Source of the DNA: MVYY01 sp012517575
GTDB taxonomy: Bacteria; Bacteroidota; Bacteroidia; Bacteroidales; Paludibacteraceae
Assembly: GCA_031629035.1 (NCBI GenBank)
Contig: JAVLUG010000013.1
Location: forward strand, 1 to 64,000
Direction: 5' to 3'
DNA length: 64,000 bases
The position numbers and the translations under genes were made by a program. Positions within the stretch are counted from its first letter, which is position 1, and every line of letters begins with the position of its first letter. The notes below the pieces were generated by a model. That model saw nothing but the letters and a program-made list of their open reading frames with translations. It made no database searches and was not told the origin of the DNA. Positions 6,595-14,513 of this stretch are shown piece after piece.

Positions 6595-8289
6595 ATGAAC
6601 TCAAAAAAAATTATCGTAATCGGAGGCTCGGCAGCAGGGCCGAAAGCTGCCTCAAGAGCCCGCAGACTGGATGAAAATGCTATGATTACTATTTATCAGA
6701 AAGCATCCGATCTTTCCATGGCCTCGTGTGGGTATCCTTATTACATCGGGGGATTTTTTAACGACCGCAACCAACTGTTATGTTCTCCCGCAGGCGTAGT
6801 AAGAGATTCCAAATTCTTTCTCAACGCAAAAAACATCCATGCCGTCGTCAATACGGAAGTTACTGCGATCGATCGAAAAAACAAACGCATCGAATTCACC
6901 AACTTGCTCACCGGCGAAAAAGGCAGCGATAGTTACGACAAGCTTGTTATTGCTACCGGAGCTTCTGCCCGCAAACCACCTGTACCCGGAATTGAACTTG
7001 AAGGAGTAACCACATTGCATTCCTTATTGGATGCTGATTATTTGCGAAAAATTCGCGACGAAGGGAAAATAAAAAAAGCGGTCGTGATAGGTGGAGGATT
7101 AATTGGTATTGAAACTTGTGAAGCACTTCATCTTGCAGGAATAGAAATCACCATCATCGAATTATTGCCGCAGTTGCTCACATTCCTGGATAAACAAATG
7201 GCACGGCTGGTAGAAAAATATTTACAAACCAAAGCCAACGTTATCCTGAAAAATGGGGTAACCGCATTTTTGGGTGAAAACGGGAAACTTACCGCTGTAA
7301 AACTGCAAAACGGAACAGAAATTCCCTGTGAATTAGCGGTAGTTGCAATTGGAGTATCCCCCAATATAAAGCTGGCCCAGGATGCCGGAATTGAAATTGG
7401 GCATGCCGGAGGTATTCAGGTGAATGAATATATGCAGACAAATGATCCGGATATTTATGCGGCGGGCGATTGCGTTGAAATTCCCAATCTGATCACGGGA
7501 GAATCCGTTCTTGCACCCTATGGCGATTTAGCTAATTTGGAAGGCAGAGTGGCCGGAGAAAATGTGATTATGGGTAATGTGGCCAGATTTCCCGGAACAA
7601 TTCAAACGGGAATATGCAAAGTGTTTGATTATGGCGTCGGCTCCACCGGATTATCCGAACGAAATGCGCTGCAACAGGGATTTGACACAATCGAAACCGT
7701 TGTCAATGCCAGTCTCGACAAACCGGGATTCATGCAAGGAAAATTACTCATTACCAAATTAGTGGTAAACAAAACCAATGGCAACATATTGGGGGCACAG
7801 GTGATAGGACCCGGTGAAGTTAGTAAACAGGTAGCCACTTGGGCAATGGCGATAAAAGGCAATCTGACGATTGACGATATGGTTAATGCTGATCTACCTT
7901 ATGCTCCACCCTATTCACTGGCCATCGATCACAGTATTGCCACGGCTCACGTGATGCAAAACAAATTAAAGGGACTTTTTAAAGGAATATCGGCCAAAGA
8001 ACTGAAAGATAAATTAAATAACAAAGAACCGATGGTTTTGATTGATGTTCGTAATGCGGACGAATATGAAGAAATGCGCCTGGGTATCGGTGAAAAGCTG
8101 GTTCCCCTCGGACAATTGCGTAAACGACTCAACGAATTGCCGGAGGATAAAAATACCGAAATCATTACTTGGTGCAAAATCTCATTGCGCGGTTATGAAG
8201 CTGCCCGTGTACTTCAAGCATACGGTTACCAAAATGTAAAAGTACTGGAAGGCGGAATTGTCGCTTGGCCTTATCAAAGGGAAAAATAA
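6595..8289 (+). CDS. CoA-disulfide reductase-like flavoprotein with C-terminal rhodanese domain
   Basis: A 564-residue protein. It has an FAD-binding GGSAAGPKAA motif (10-19), the redox Cys in SMASCGYPYY (C45) as in CoADR/NADH oxidase/persulfide reductases, the NAD(P)H motif VIGGGLIGIE (about 164-173), a dimerisation domain to about 450, then a rhodanese domain (about 465-562) with its active Cys in WCKISLRG. The fusion matches the CoADR-rhodanese architecture reported to act as NAD(P)H-dependent persulfide/polysulfide reductases. It starts 88 nt after the radical SAM gene and is followed directly by a small exported protein. A role in sulfane-sulfur or redox homeostasis is inferred; the electron acceptor is unknown. 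Confidence 0.9.
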   Translation: MNSKKIIVIGGSAAGPKAASRARRLDENAMITIYQKASDLSMASCGYPYYIGGFFNDRNQLLCSPAGVVRDSKFFLNAKNIHAVVNTEVTAIDRKNKRIEFTNLLTGEKGSDSYDKLVIATGASARKPPVPGIELEGVTTLHSLLDADYLRKIRDEGKIKKAVVIGGGLIGIETCEALHLAGIEITIIELLPQLLTFLDKQMARLVEKYLQTKANVILKNGVTAFLGENGKLTAVKLQNGTEIPCELAVVAIGVSPNIKLAQDAGIEIGHAGGIQVNEYMQTNDPDIYAAGDCVEIPNLITGESVLAPYGDLANLEGRVAGENVIMGNVARFPGTIQTGICKVFDYGVGSTGLSERNALQQGFDTIETVVNASLDKPGFMQGKLLITKLVVNKTNGNILGAQVIGPGEVSKQVATWAMAIKGNLTIDDMVNADLPYAPPYSLAIDHSIATAHVMQNKLKGLFKGISAKELKDKLNNKEPMVLIDVRNADEYEEMRLGIGEKLVPLGQLRKRLNELPEDKNTEIITWCKISLRGYEAARVLQAYGYQNVKVLEGGIVAWPYQREK

Positions 8290-8290
8290 C

Positions 8291-8638
8291 GTGCAAAGAA
8301 AAACAAAAGAGCTATTCAAAAGAGGAGTGGCCATTTTTATGTTGGCGCTTCTAATGACTTCTTTCGCTATTAAAACAGCGGACAGTTGTTTTCATGAACA
8401 TTATAATGAAACTTGCAATAAGCAAAATGGCTATTATCTGCATCAATATCATGAAAAATGTGCTGTTCACTCTTTTGAATTTTCTCTTTTGTTATTGAAG
8501 ACTTCTATTAAATCTATTCCTGTTATTGTTAATTTCGATTGCTTCTCCATTCATTATCGCTCTCGTAGTTTTTCTAAACAATTAAATCATTCTTCCCTTT
8601 TCCGTGCTCCTCCGTTTCAAGAGAATTTTTCGCTATGA
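8291..8638 (+). CDS. small exported Cys/His-rich hypothetical protein
   Basis: About 115 residues from a GTG start placed one base after the preceding stop; an ATG at 8339 is an alternative. An N-terminal hydrophobic stretch (FMLALLMTSFAIKTADS) looks like a signal peptide. It is followed by a Cys/His cluster (CFHEHYNETC, then HQYHEKCAVHSFEF) and a C-terminal SLFRAPPF motif. Small proteins of this shape, ending in an RAPP or RGPP motif, often precede metal- or siderophore-type TonB receptors in Bacteroidetes, which fits the receptor 99 nt downstream. Metal binding is inferred from the Cys/His pattern only. Confidence 0.6.
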   Translation: MQRKTKELFKRGVAIFMLALLMTSFAIKTADSCFHEHYNETCNKQNGYYLHQYHEKCAVHSFEFSLLLLKTSIKSIPVIVNFDCFSIHYRSRSFSKQLNHSSLFRAPPFQENFSL

Positions 8639-8657
8639 TCTAATTTAATAGTAATTA

Positions 8658-8676
8658 AAGAACAAAAAAAGTTCTT
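8658..8676. repeat. short inverted repeat before the TonB receptor gene
   Basis: AAGAAC and GTTCTT are separated by seven A residues, in the 99-nt leader of the receptor gene. There is no T-tract, so this is not a classic terminator. It could be a regulator site or chance in AT-rich DNA. Confidence 0.3.
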
Positions 8677-8737
8677 ATAAATTAATATTGAAGAGGGGAT
8701 CTTTTTTATTTATTACTGACAACAAAAAAAATTCTCT

Positions 8738-10969
8738 ATGAAACAATTAATGGTTTTATGGGCATGGCTGTTTTTTAGTCAAGCCATATATGCTCAAGCA
8801 ATATTAGAAGGAAAAGTCACCACAATAAGTGATAAACCACTGGCAGGGACAACAGTTTATCTACCCGAACAAAATAAAGGAACAATATGTAATAAAGATG
8901 GTTATTATCGCTTCGAAAACCTCCCTTTGGGAAAGATTAAAATTCAATTTTCGTTTATCGGTTATAATACCGAAATTCAAACCATAAATGTATCGGAAGG
9001 CATCAATGTTTTAAACATTGAACTGACAGAAGCCGTTATTCAATCTCAGGAAGTTGTTATTACGGGAGGGTATGTGAGTTCACAACATGAAAATGCCGTC
9101 AAGATTGATGTGCTGAACAGCAAGGATGTTCTGCTTGCAGGCACTCCCAATTTTACGGAATCTTTAACTCAAATTCCCGGGATAGATATGATATCCAAAG
9201 GACCCGGCGTATCAAAGCCGGTTATCAGAGGACTTTCCATGAATGATGTACTGGTTCTGAACAATGGGGTTCGGATCGAAAATTACCAATTCAGTGAAAA
9301 TCATCCTTTGGGGATAGATGGCAATGATGTGGAAAGAATAAAAATCATTAAAGGTCCTGCATCTTTACTTTACGGATCAGATGCCATTGGGGGCGTATTA
9401 AATTTTGTCAAAGAAAAACCTGCTCCTGCCGACAAAATAGTTGGTGATTATCGGATGCAATTCTATTCCAATACCCTTGGCATGAACAACAATTTTGGAA
9501 TGAAAGGTTCCTCCGGAAATTTTTTCGGCGGATTTCGCGTGGGTCATAAAACACATGCCGATTATCTACAGGGCGGAGGCGATTATGTTCCCAATTCCAG
9601 ATTCAATGAACTGACTTTCAACGTCAATACGGGTTATTCGGGCAAAATCGGCACTTTTAAAGTTTTCTACGATTATTTCAAGCAAGATTTGGGAATGACT
9701 GTTCCGGATGCTGTGCCACTCATCAACGAACGTGGTCGGGAAAATGAAAATTGGTACCAGGACCTGCAACACCAACTTGTTTCCTCTCAAAACACCCTTT
9801 TCCTGGGTAAATTCAAATGGGATATTAATGCCGCCTATCAGCTTGCAAAAAGAAGACTTCAAACAACATTGGACTTCCCATTTGTCGAAATGAATCTTAA
9901 AACTTTTACTTACGAATCAAAACTGTATTTTCCTTCCGACATAAAATCGGAATATATATTGGGTGTGCAGGGTATGTGTCAAAATAACAGGAATTTGAAC
10001 AACCGTCCCTCTCAATTTTTACCCGATGCCAATATAAATAATGCAGGTATTTTGGGCTTGATAAAACACTCTTTTTCCCAACATTTCATACTGCAGGGAG
10101 GTTTGCGATTCGATCAGTATCAAACTGAAACTTTTGCTTTAGGAGAAAAAGGGACGGACAATTATCAGGCTCCCGTCAGTAAGAACTTTTCCAATCTGAA
10201 CGGATCGTTAGGTCTGACTTATCAACCGATAGAAAAAATCATCCTCCGGGCAAATGTAGCAAAAGGATATCGGGTACCCAATTTATCGGAATTAACCTCC
10301 AACGGCATGCATGGGAACCGATACGAAATCGGTAACGATAGTTTATCTCCGGAAAATTCTTATGAAACAGATATCAGTATGCATTATCACGGAGACTTTT
10401 TATCGTTCGATTTAGCCGGTTTTTACAACATAATCGACCATTATATCTATGTATCTCCTACTGATGAAACAACAAGTTCCGGCGTCAATATATATCGCTA
10501 TTCACAAAGTAATGCAGCGCTATTTGGCGGAGAAACGAGTATTAGGTTTCACCCGGAATCGATTCAATGGATGCAGTTAGTAAGTAGTTTTTCGTCAGTC
10601 ATCGGGAAAAAAGAAAATGGTGAGTATCTGCCTTTTATTCCTGCCCATAAATTCAGAAACGAAATTCAGCTGAAACGAAAAAAATTAGACTTCTTGCATG
10701 AATCAGCCCTAACCCTTTCGGCAATTACCGCCTTGGCGCAAAATCATCCGTCTCCTTTTGAAACGCCGACGCCTGGCTACACCCTAATCAATTTGAATAT
10801 TAATGCCGAACTGATTATTTCGAAACAACATTGGCTATTAGGAATAACTGCTACCAACTTGTTTGACAAAAAGTACATTGATCATTTGTCCACGTTGAAA
10901 CCCATGAATTATTCCAATCCCGGAAGAAATATCTCTTTAATGGTAACTATTCCGTTTGAAATCAACTGA
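8738..10969 (+). CDS. TonB-dependent outer-membrane receptor
   Basis: A 743-residue receptor. It has a signal peptide ending at SQAIYAQA (about 20), a CarboxypepD_reg-like beta-sandwich (about 22-105, GKVTTISDKPLAGTTVYL), a plug domain (about 120-225, with IPGIDMISKG and IKGPASLLYGSDAIGG) and a 22-strand-type barrel ending in an aromatic-poor TIPFEIN. It is not a SusC: it is shorter, has no SusD partner, and resembles CirA/FepA-type metal, siderophore or vitamin receptors. The ligand is not predictable. The Cys/His-rich small protein before it and the redox flavoprotein upstream suggest a metal-linked unit. Confidence 0.9.
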   Translation: MKQLMVLWAWLFFSQAIYAQAILEGKVTTISDKPLAGTTVYLPEQNKGTICNKDGYYRFENLPLGKIKIQFSFIGYNTEIQTINVSEGINVLNIELTEAVIQSQEVVITGGYVSSQHENAVKIDVLNSKDVLLAGTPNFTESLTQIPGIDMISKGPGVSKPVIRGLSMNDVLVLNNGVRIENYQFSENHPLGIDGNDVERIKIIKGPASLLYGSDAIGGVLNFVKEKPAPADKIVGDYRMQFYSNTLGMNNNFGMKGSSGNFFGGFRVGHKTHADYLQGGGDYVPNSRFNELTFNVNTGYSGKIGTFKVFYDYFKQDLGMTVPDAVPLINERGRENENWYQDLQHQLVSSQNTLFLGKFKWDINAAYQLAKRRLQTTLDFPFVEMNLKTFTYESKLYFPSDIKSEYILGVQGMCQNNRNLNNRPSQFLPDANINNAGILGLIKHSFSQHFILQGGLRFDQYQTETFALGEKGTDNYQAPVSKNFSNLNGSLGLTYQPIEKIILRANVAKGYRVPNLSELTSNGMHGNRYEIGNDSLSPENSYETDISMHYHGDFLSFDLAGFYNIIDHYIYVSPTDETTSSGVNIYRYSQSNAALFGGETSIRFHPESIQWMQLVSSFSSVIGKKENGEYLPFIPAHKFRNEIQLKRKKLDFLHESALTLSAITALAQNHPSPFETPTPGYTLINLNINAELIISKQHWLLGITATNLFDKKYIDHLSTLKPMNYSNPGRNISLMVTIPFEIN

Positions 10970-11048
10970 TTTTTTATGTAGAGCAAAACAATCAATGTAA
11001 CTTATTTGTTATACTAAAAAAGTGTTTTTTGAATAATTTTAAAAATTT

Positions 11049-11155
11049 AGGAGGAACAAATTATGGGATGTGATGCAGGTATAAAACCAAGAAAAAAAGC
11101 CCAACCTCAATCAGCAGAAATTTCAAACAATCAACAAATGGAGGAAAAGAACATG
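11049..11155 (+). promoter_or_regulatory. two Shine-Dalgarno/start pairs for ahpC
   Basis: AGGAGG at 11049-11054 sits 8 nt before the ATG at 11063. A second GGAGG at 11140-11144 sits 8 nt before an in-frame ATG at 11153. Strong SD sequences are uncommon in Bacteroidetes, so two in one gene may allow a long (234 aa) and a short (204 aa) product. Confidence 0.6.
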
Positions 11156-11767
11156 AGTTCAACAATGGTAAGGCAAATGATGCCAACTTTCACAATGGAT
11201 GCGTATGACGCTAAGACAGGACATTTTAAAACGGTTTCGAGCGACGATTATAAAGGAAAATGGACGGTAATCTGCTTTTATCCGGCCGATTTTACTTTTG
11301 TTTGCCCTACCGAAATAGCGGCTATGAACGCCAAGTATGACGAATTTCAAAAGCTGAATACCGAAATCTTAGCCGTATCAGTAGATTCGAAGTATTCTCA
11401 CAAACGGTTTGTAGAGACGGAACCTCTCTTGAAAGATTTGAAATTAACCATAGCTTCCGATGCCAATCAAGAGGTCAGTCGTGCTTTTGGTGTACTGGTT
11501 GAAGAAGACGGGGTAGCGCTCAGAGGCCGTTTCTTGTTCAACCCCGACGGAATTTGTGTGGCTCAGGAAGTTCAGGCAGATTCTGTGGGAAGAAATGTAA
11601 ACGAATTTTTGAGACAGGTAGAGGCATGGCAATATGCTTCTAAAACAGGAGAAGTATGTCCTGCTAACTGGAGACCAGGCAAAAAGACCCTTCCGGTAAA
11701 TACTGACGCGGAAAAAATGGCCGGTCATGTTGGCGATTACATTACGATTGAAGAAATTTTATCGTAA
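11063..11767 (+). CDS. ahpC: peroxiredoxin AhpC (2-Cys)
   Basis: A 234-residue thiol peroxidase that reduces H2O2 and organic hydroperoxides. The peroxidatic Cys is C81 in FTFVCPTE, the resolving Cys lies in GEVCPANW (about 199), and the conserved PADFTF context is present. The N-terminus carries an extra 30-40 polar residues (MGCDAGIKPRKKAQ...) before the canonical domain start at MVRQMMPTF; a second start at 11153 with its own SD would remove most of it. No ahpF is adjacent, so the reductant is unknown. A terminator follows at 11782. It probably protects the oxygen-sensitive Fe-S enzymes encoded nearby. Confidence 0.93.
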   Translation: MGCDAGIKPRKKAQPQSAEISNNQQMEEKNMSSTMVRQMMPTFTMDAYDAKTGHFKTVSSDDYKGKWTVICFYPADFTFVCPTEIAAMNAKYDEFQKLNTEILAVSVDSKYSHKRFVETEPLLKDLKLTIASDANQEVSRAFGVLVEEDGVALRGRFLFNPDGICVAQEVQADSVGRNVNEFLRQVEAWQYASKTGEVCPANWRPGKKTLPVNTDAEKMAGHVGDYITIEEILS

Positions 11768-11781
11768 TCCTGAAATACTAA

Positions 11782-11820
11782 AAATCCCGAGCGAAAAATC
11801 AACACTCGGGATTTATTTTG
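11782..11820 (+). terminator. terminator after ahpC
   Basis: AAATCCCGAG / CTCGGGATTT form a 10-bp stem with a 13-nt loop, followed by ATTTTG. It lies between the convergent ahpC and cobO genes and may serve both directions, because A residues precede the stem. Confidence 0.8.
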
Positions 11821-11895
11821 CCCTATTCGGAAAGTTTCCGTTAATCCGTAACAAGGAGAAATCTACGCTGAAGAGCAATATCTACGGGAATATTT

Positions 11896-12411
11896 TCAAT
11901 ATTCAATACCTTTTCGGGCGGGAATGCCTTTGGTGTAATAATGTTTTATTTCTTTCATCTCGGTTACCAAATCGGCTATTTCGATTAACTCACCGGGAGC
12001 ATATCGTCCGGTGATTACGATCTCCGTTTCTTCAGGCTTCTCCCGCAAAACAGCAATCAGTTCTTCAACCGAAAACAGCTTGTAATGTAGCGCAATCGTT
12101 GCCTCATCCAGCACCACCACATCGTATTGACCTGAACGAATGACAGCTCCAACTTCCTCAAGTCCTTCTTTCGCCGCCTGAATATCTTCCGACGTAGGTT
12201 CATTCACAATAAAACAGCCCCGTCCGTATTGTTTGACCGTAATCTCAGGAATATACCGGTTTATGGCCGCGATTTCGGAATAGATTTTCCCTTTGACAAA
12301 TTGGGCAAAATAAACTTTTTTCCCTGCACCTACGGCACGCAAAGCCAAACCCAGCGCTGCGGTTGTTTTCCCTTTGCCGTTACCGGTATAAACGTGAATA
12401 TATCCTTTCAT
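11896..12411 (-). CDS. cobO: cob(I)yrinic acid a,c-diamide adenosyltransferase
   Basis: A 171-residue CobA/CobO/BtuR-type enzyme that adenosylates cobalt corrinoids to give coenzyme B12 forms. It has P-loop TGNGKGKTTAAL (9-20), FAQFVKG, a conserved DVVVLDEAT Walker B strand (about 97-105) and the C-terminal TGRYAPGELIEIADLVTEM block. Its start overlaps the stop of the YkoF-like gene by 4 nt (ATGA arrangement), so they are co-translated. No other corrinoid genes are in the window and no B12 riboswitch was seen upstream of the operon. It probably serves salvage of imported corrinoids. Confidence 0.92.
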   Translation of the reverse strand: MKGYIHVYTGNGKGKTTAALGLALRAVGAGKKVYFAQFVKGKIYSEIAAINRYIPEITVKQYGRGCFIVNEPTSEDIQAAKEGLEEVGAVIRSGQYDVVVLDEATIALHYKLFSVEELIAVLREKPEETEIVITGRYAPGELIEIADLVTEMKEIKHYYTKGIPARKGIEY

Positions 12412-12674
12412 TTAATTCTTATTTTTTTACAACTGTTGCAAGCATTGGATATTTTGATGCAAAAAACGGAAGGATATTTTTCCATGAATTCGCGCATACT
12501 GCCGGTCAAAATTTCCATCACCTCATCATATTCTCCTGCAAGCAAAGTACTCATCGTTCCTGTTTCCAAACTGATTTTAGGGTTTTTGCCTAACACATCA
12601 AGAAATTCTTTCACAGGCGTTTTATAATCGTCTGTCAACGAATAGTAACTGATTTCCAAACTTATTTGTATCAT
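12408..12674 (-). CDS. YkoF/MTH1187-like thiamine-binding family protein
   Basis: An 88-residue alpha/beta protein with ISLEISYYSLTDDYKTPV at the N-terminus, the family TGTMSTLLAGEYDEVM block (about 38-53), and two Cys near the end (ACNSCKK). This pattern matches the small YkoF/thiamine-binding families that bind thiamine or hydroxymethylpyrimidine; the ligand here is not proven. It lies 3 nt after the methyltransferase gene and overlaps cobO by 4 nt. The operon link of a thiamine/HMP-binding protein with corrinoid adenosylation is unexplained. Confidence 0.7.
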   Translation of the reverse strand: MIQISLEISYYSLTDDYKTPVKEFLDVLGKNPKISLETGTMSTLLAGEYDEVMEILTGSMREFMEKYPSVFCIKISNACNSCKKIRIK

Positions 12675-12677
12675 TTT

Positions 12678-13328
12678 TTATTTTTTTTGTACAAGTGTAG
12701 CTATAAAAGCAGGATGCACGGAATCTTGTTTATCAGTTCCATCCAACAAATCAAAGGAAGGAGAATAATGTACCCCGACCTGCATGATAGGATCTCCAAA
12801 ATACGATAGATATTGCTGAATTTCATCGGGCGTATAAAAACGGGCATGTCGGTATATTTCGTCCGAGTTTTTCTTCTTACCCAATTCGGATAATGCATTC
12901 AACCAACCGAATAATAGATATCCGTCCCGTTTCAACACGCGATCTATTTCGTTGAAAATTTTATGGATATCTTCCACAAATTCCAACATGGTAATGGAAG
13001 CTACCACAGAAAAGCTCTCATCAGTAAAAGGAAGTGCAGCTGCATCCGCTCGCAGAAAAGTGGCACACGCAATATCTTTCTTTCGTGCTTCCGAAAGCAT
13101 TGCTTCCGAAGTATCGACAGCCGTTATCCGAAACCCTTCTTCGCAAAAAAACTTGGTCCAGTGGCCGGTTCCGCAACCCAGTTCCAACATATCACCACGA
13201 ACGGGAATAGAACGAAGCAATTGCCATACGACCGATTTTTCAATCCGGTCAACAGCTCTTCCTTTCTCGCTTTCATAGAATTGGTCGTAATTTTGAGCTA
13301 CATAATTCTTATCAAATATATTCATCAT
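12678..13328 (-). CDS. class I SAM-dependent methyltransferase
   Basis: A 216-residue Rossmann-fold methyltransferase. Motif I is LELGCGTGHWTKFF (about 48-61), the acidic ribose-binding Asp is in ITAVDTSEAML, motif IV-like is PFTDESFSVVASITMLEF (about 110), and the post-motif is VLKRDGYLLFGWLN. The substrate is unknown; UbiE/Methyltransf_11-like small-molecule methylases look like this. It is the first gene of the operon with the YkoF-like gene (3 nt) and cobO. A -7-like box (TACATTTG, minus strand, 13398-13405) lies about 70 nt upstream without a clear -33. Confidence 0.85.
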   Translation of the reverse strand: MMNIFDKNYVAQNYDQFYESEKGRAVDRIEKSVVWQLLRSIPVRGDMLELGCGTGHWTKFFCEEGFRITAVDTSEAMLSEARKKDIACATFLRADAAALPFTDESFSVVASITMLEFVEDIHKIFNEIDRVLKRDGYLLFGWLNALSELGKKKNSDEIYRHARFYTPDEIQQYLSYFGDPIMQVGVHYSPSFDLLDGTDKQDSVHPAFIATLVQKK

Positions 13329-13667
13329 TTTTATACAATTGGGTTAGGGTGAAAAAGAAAATTCAAATTGTTTTTTCAAAAAACAAACAAGTCCATACAA
13401 ATGTAATATTTTTCTAATTTTAGGAATAAACTTTTTTATTTATCGACTTTTGGGTCAAAATTTCAATAAGCGCTGAGGTTCAAAACAAATGTTTTGTGAA
13501 CGTCAAGAGCACATGCTTTTTCCATAAAATTACCGGATTAAATTGTTATACAATTAGTTTATTTCATTGGTTATTAAAAACCAACTTACAAAGGTAACAT
13601 TTGTGCTTAGAAGCACAATACGGTAAATCTTTAAAGTTTTGCGTCCTTAATTTTATTTTCACGCGTA
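13329..13667. other. divergent intergenic region, no gene seen
   Basis: This is the spacer between the leftward methyltransferase operon and the rightward thioesterase. It contains the possible minus-strand -7 box at 13398-13405, and the thioesterase promoter at its right end. No B12-box or other riboswitch core is recognisable. Confidence 0.5.
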
Positions 13668-13698
13668 TTGAAATAACTTCAATTTTTATATACTTTTG
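13668..13698 (+). promoter_or_regulatory. Bacteroidetes-type promoter for the thioesterase gene
   Basis: TTG (13668-13670), 20 nt, then TACTTTTG (13691-13698) fits the Bacteroidetes -33/-7 consensus. The start codon is only 9 nt beyond the -7 box, so the leader would be very short. Confidence 0.7.
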
Positions 13699-13707
13699 TA
13701 AAAAAAG

Positions 13708-14118
13708 ATGATTCAATACAATTATAAGTTTCGAGTTGGATATGCCGATACCGATCAAATGGGATCGATGCATCATGTGAACTATGTGAAATATTGTGAA
13801 TGTGCTCGTTGGGAGCTACTCCGCAACATTGGAATTCCCTATAAATCGATTGAAGACGACGGTGTGATGTGTCCTGTTGTTTCCATGCAATTTAAATTTA
13901 TCAAACAGGCAACTTACGATTCTTTAATTACCATAAAAACAACCTTTCAATGGATAAAAGGAGTAAGAATGTTTTTTGAATATGACTTCTTGAACGAAAA
14001 CGATGAAATAATCAATCATGCTGAAACCCTATTGGCTTTTGTCCGAAAAAATGATTGGAAACCTTGTCGCCCACCCGTTCAATTGCTTGAAGTAATCGAA
14101 AATCTTCAGCAAAAATAA
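13708..14118 (+). CDS. acyl-CoA thioesterase (4HBT/YbgC family)
   Basis: A 136-residue hot-dog-fold thioesterase that hydrolyses acyl-CoA or acyl-ACP thioesters. The diagnostic block YADTDQMGSMHHVNYVKYCE (12-31) holds the catalytic Asp of the YbgC/4-hydroxybenzoyl-CoA thioesterase group and the HxNY segment. Length is typical. It is a single gene with its own promoter. The substrate is not predictable; in Bacteroidetes such proteins are generally annotated as acyl-CoA or acyl-ACP thioesterases. Confidence 0.9.
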   Translation: MIQYNYKFRVGYADTDQMGSMHHVNYVKYCECARWELLRNIGIPYKSIEDDGVMCPVVSMQFKFIKQATYDSLITIKTTFQWIKGVRMFFEYDFLNENDEIINHAETLLAFVRKNDWKPCRPPVQLLEVIENLQQK

Positions 14119-14144
14119 TCGTTGGAAAAATGATTAAATTTCAG

Positions 14145-14499
14145 GTAGTATTTCATAAACTGTGTAAATTGAAAAATTATTCTGAAAAATTTTAGAACCA
14201 ATAAGAGTAGAGTACTCCCCAAAAATTAGACCACTTGTTAAGTTGAAAAAAATGACTAAATTAGTGGCAATTATGATAGACAAAAAAGAATTATTAAACA
14301 ATAAGGATTTCCTAAAATCCTTCAAGAATGGGGAAGAGATGAGCTCATTCTTCAAAGAACTGCACACTAAAAAATATACACAACCTATTCAAAATTGTGA
14401 CATTATTCTTAATCAATTTATTCTTACTTATCTTCGGCGAAAGAATAAGACTTTAATTTTATCCCAACTTTTCAATTTACACCCTTCGTAAAATATAGT
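14145..14499 (+). mobile_element. MITE-like relic of an IS256-family element
   Basis: Two roughly 34-nt imperfect terminal inverted repeats (14145-14178 and 14466-14499) share a run GTGTAAATTGAAAA; I count about 24 of 34 matching positions. Between them is a short ORF whose start looks like an IS256 transposase N-terminus and whose end looks like an IS256 C-terminus. The element is therefore about 355 bp, with the catalytic core deleted, and cannot move on its own. It lies between the convergent thioesterase and glyS genes. No clear target-site duplication was resolved by eye. A segment near 14208-14230 (CTCCCCAAAAATTAGACC) also resembles IS ends and may be a nested remnant. Confidence 0.55.
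14243..14491 (+). pseudogene. internally deleted IS256-family transposase
   Basis: An 82-codon frame. From the second Met (14273) it reads DKKELLNNKDFLKSFKNG and SSFFKELHTK, like the N-terminus of Bacteroidetes IS256-family transposases. It then jumps to PIQNCDIILNQFILTYLRRK, which resembles the C-terminal WxxxLNQ...YxxR block of the same family, with a Trp-to-Cys change. The DDE catalytic region is absent. It is enclosed by the inverted repeats at 14145 and 14499. This identification rests on remembered family patterns and not on an alignment. Confidence 0.5.
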
Positions 14500-14513
14500 G
14501 TCAAAAAATATTT

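Noticed and set aside
8258..8290. ATG at 8258 as the start of the small Cys/His-rich protein
   Set aside because: It lies inside the conserved end of the rhodanese domain; the GTG at 8291 or ATG at 8339 gives a proper signal peptide.
13329..13707. Cobalamin riboswitch upstream of the cobO operon
   Set aside because: No B12-box-like sequence or GC-rich folded leader is visible in this AT-rich spacer.
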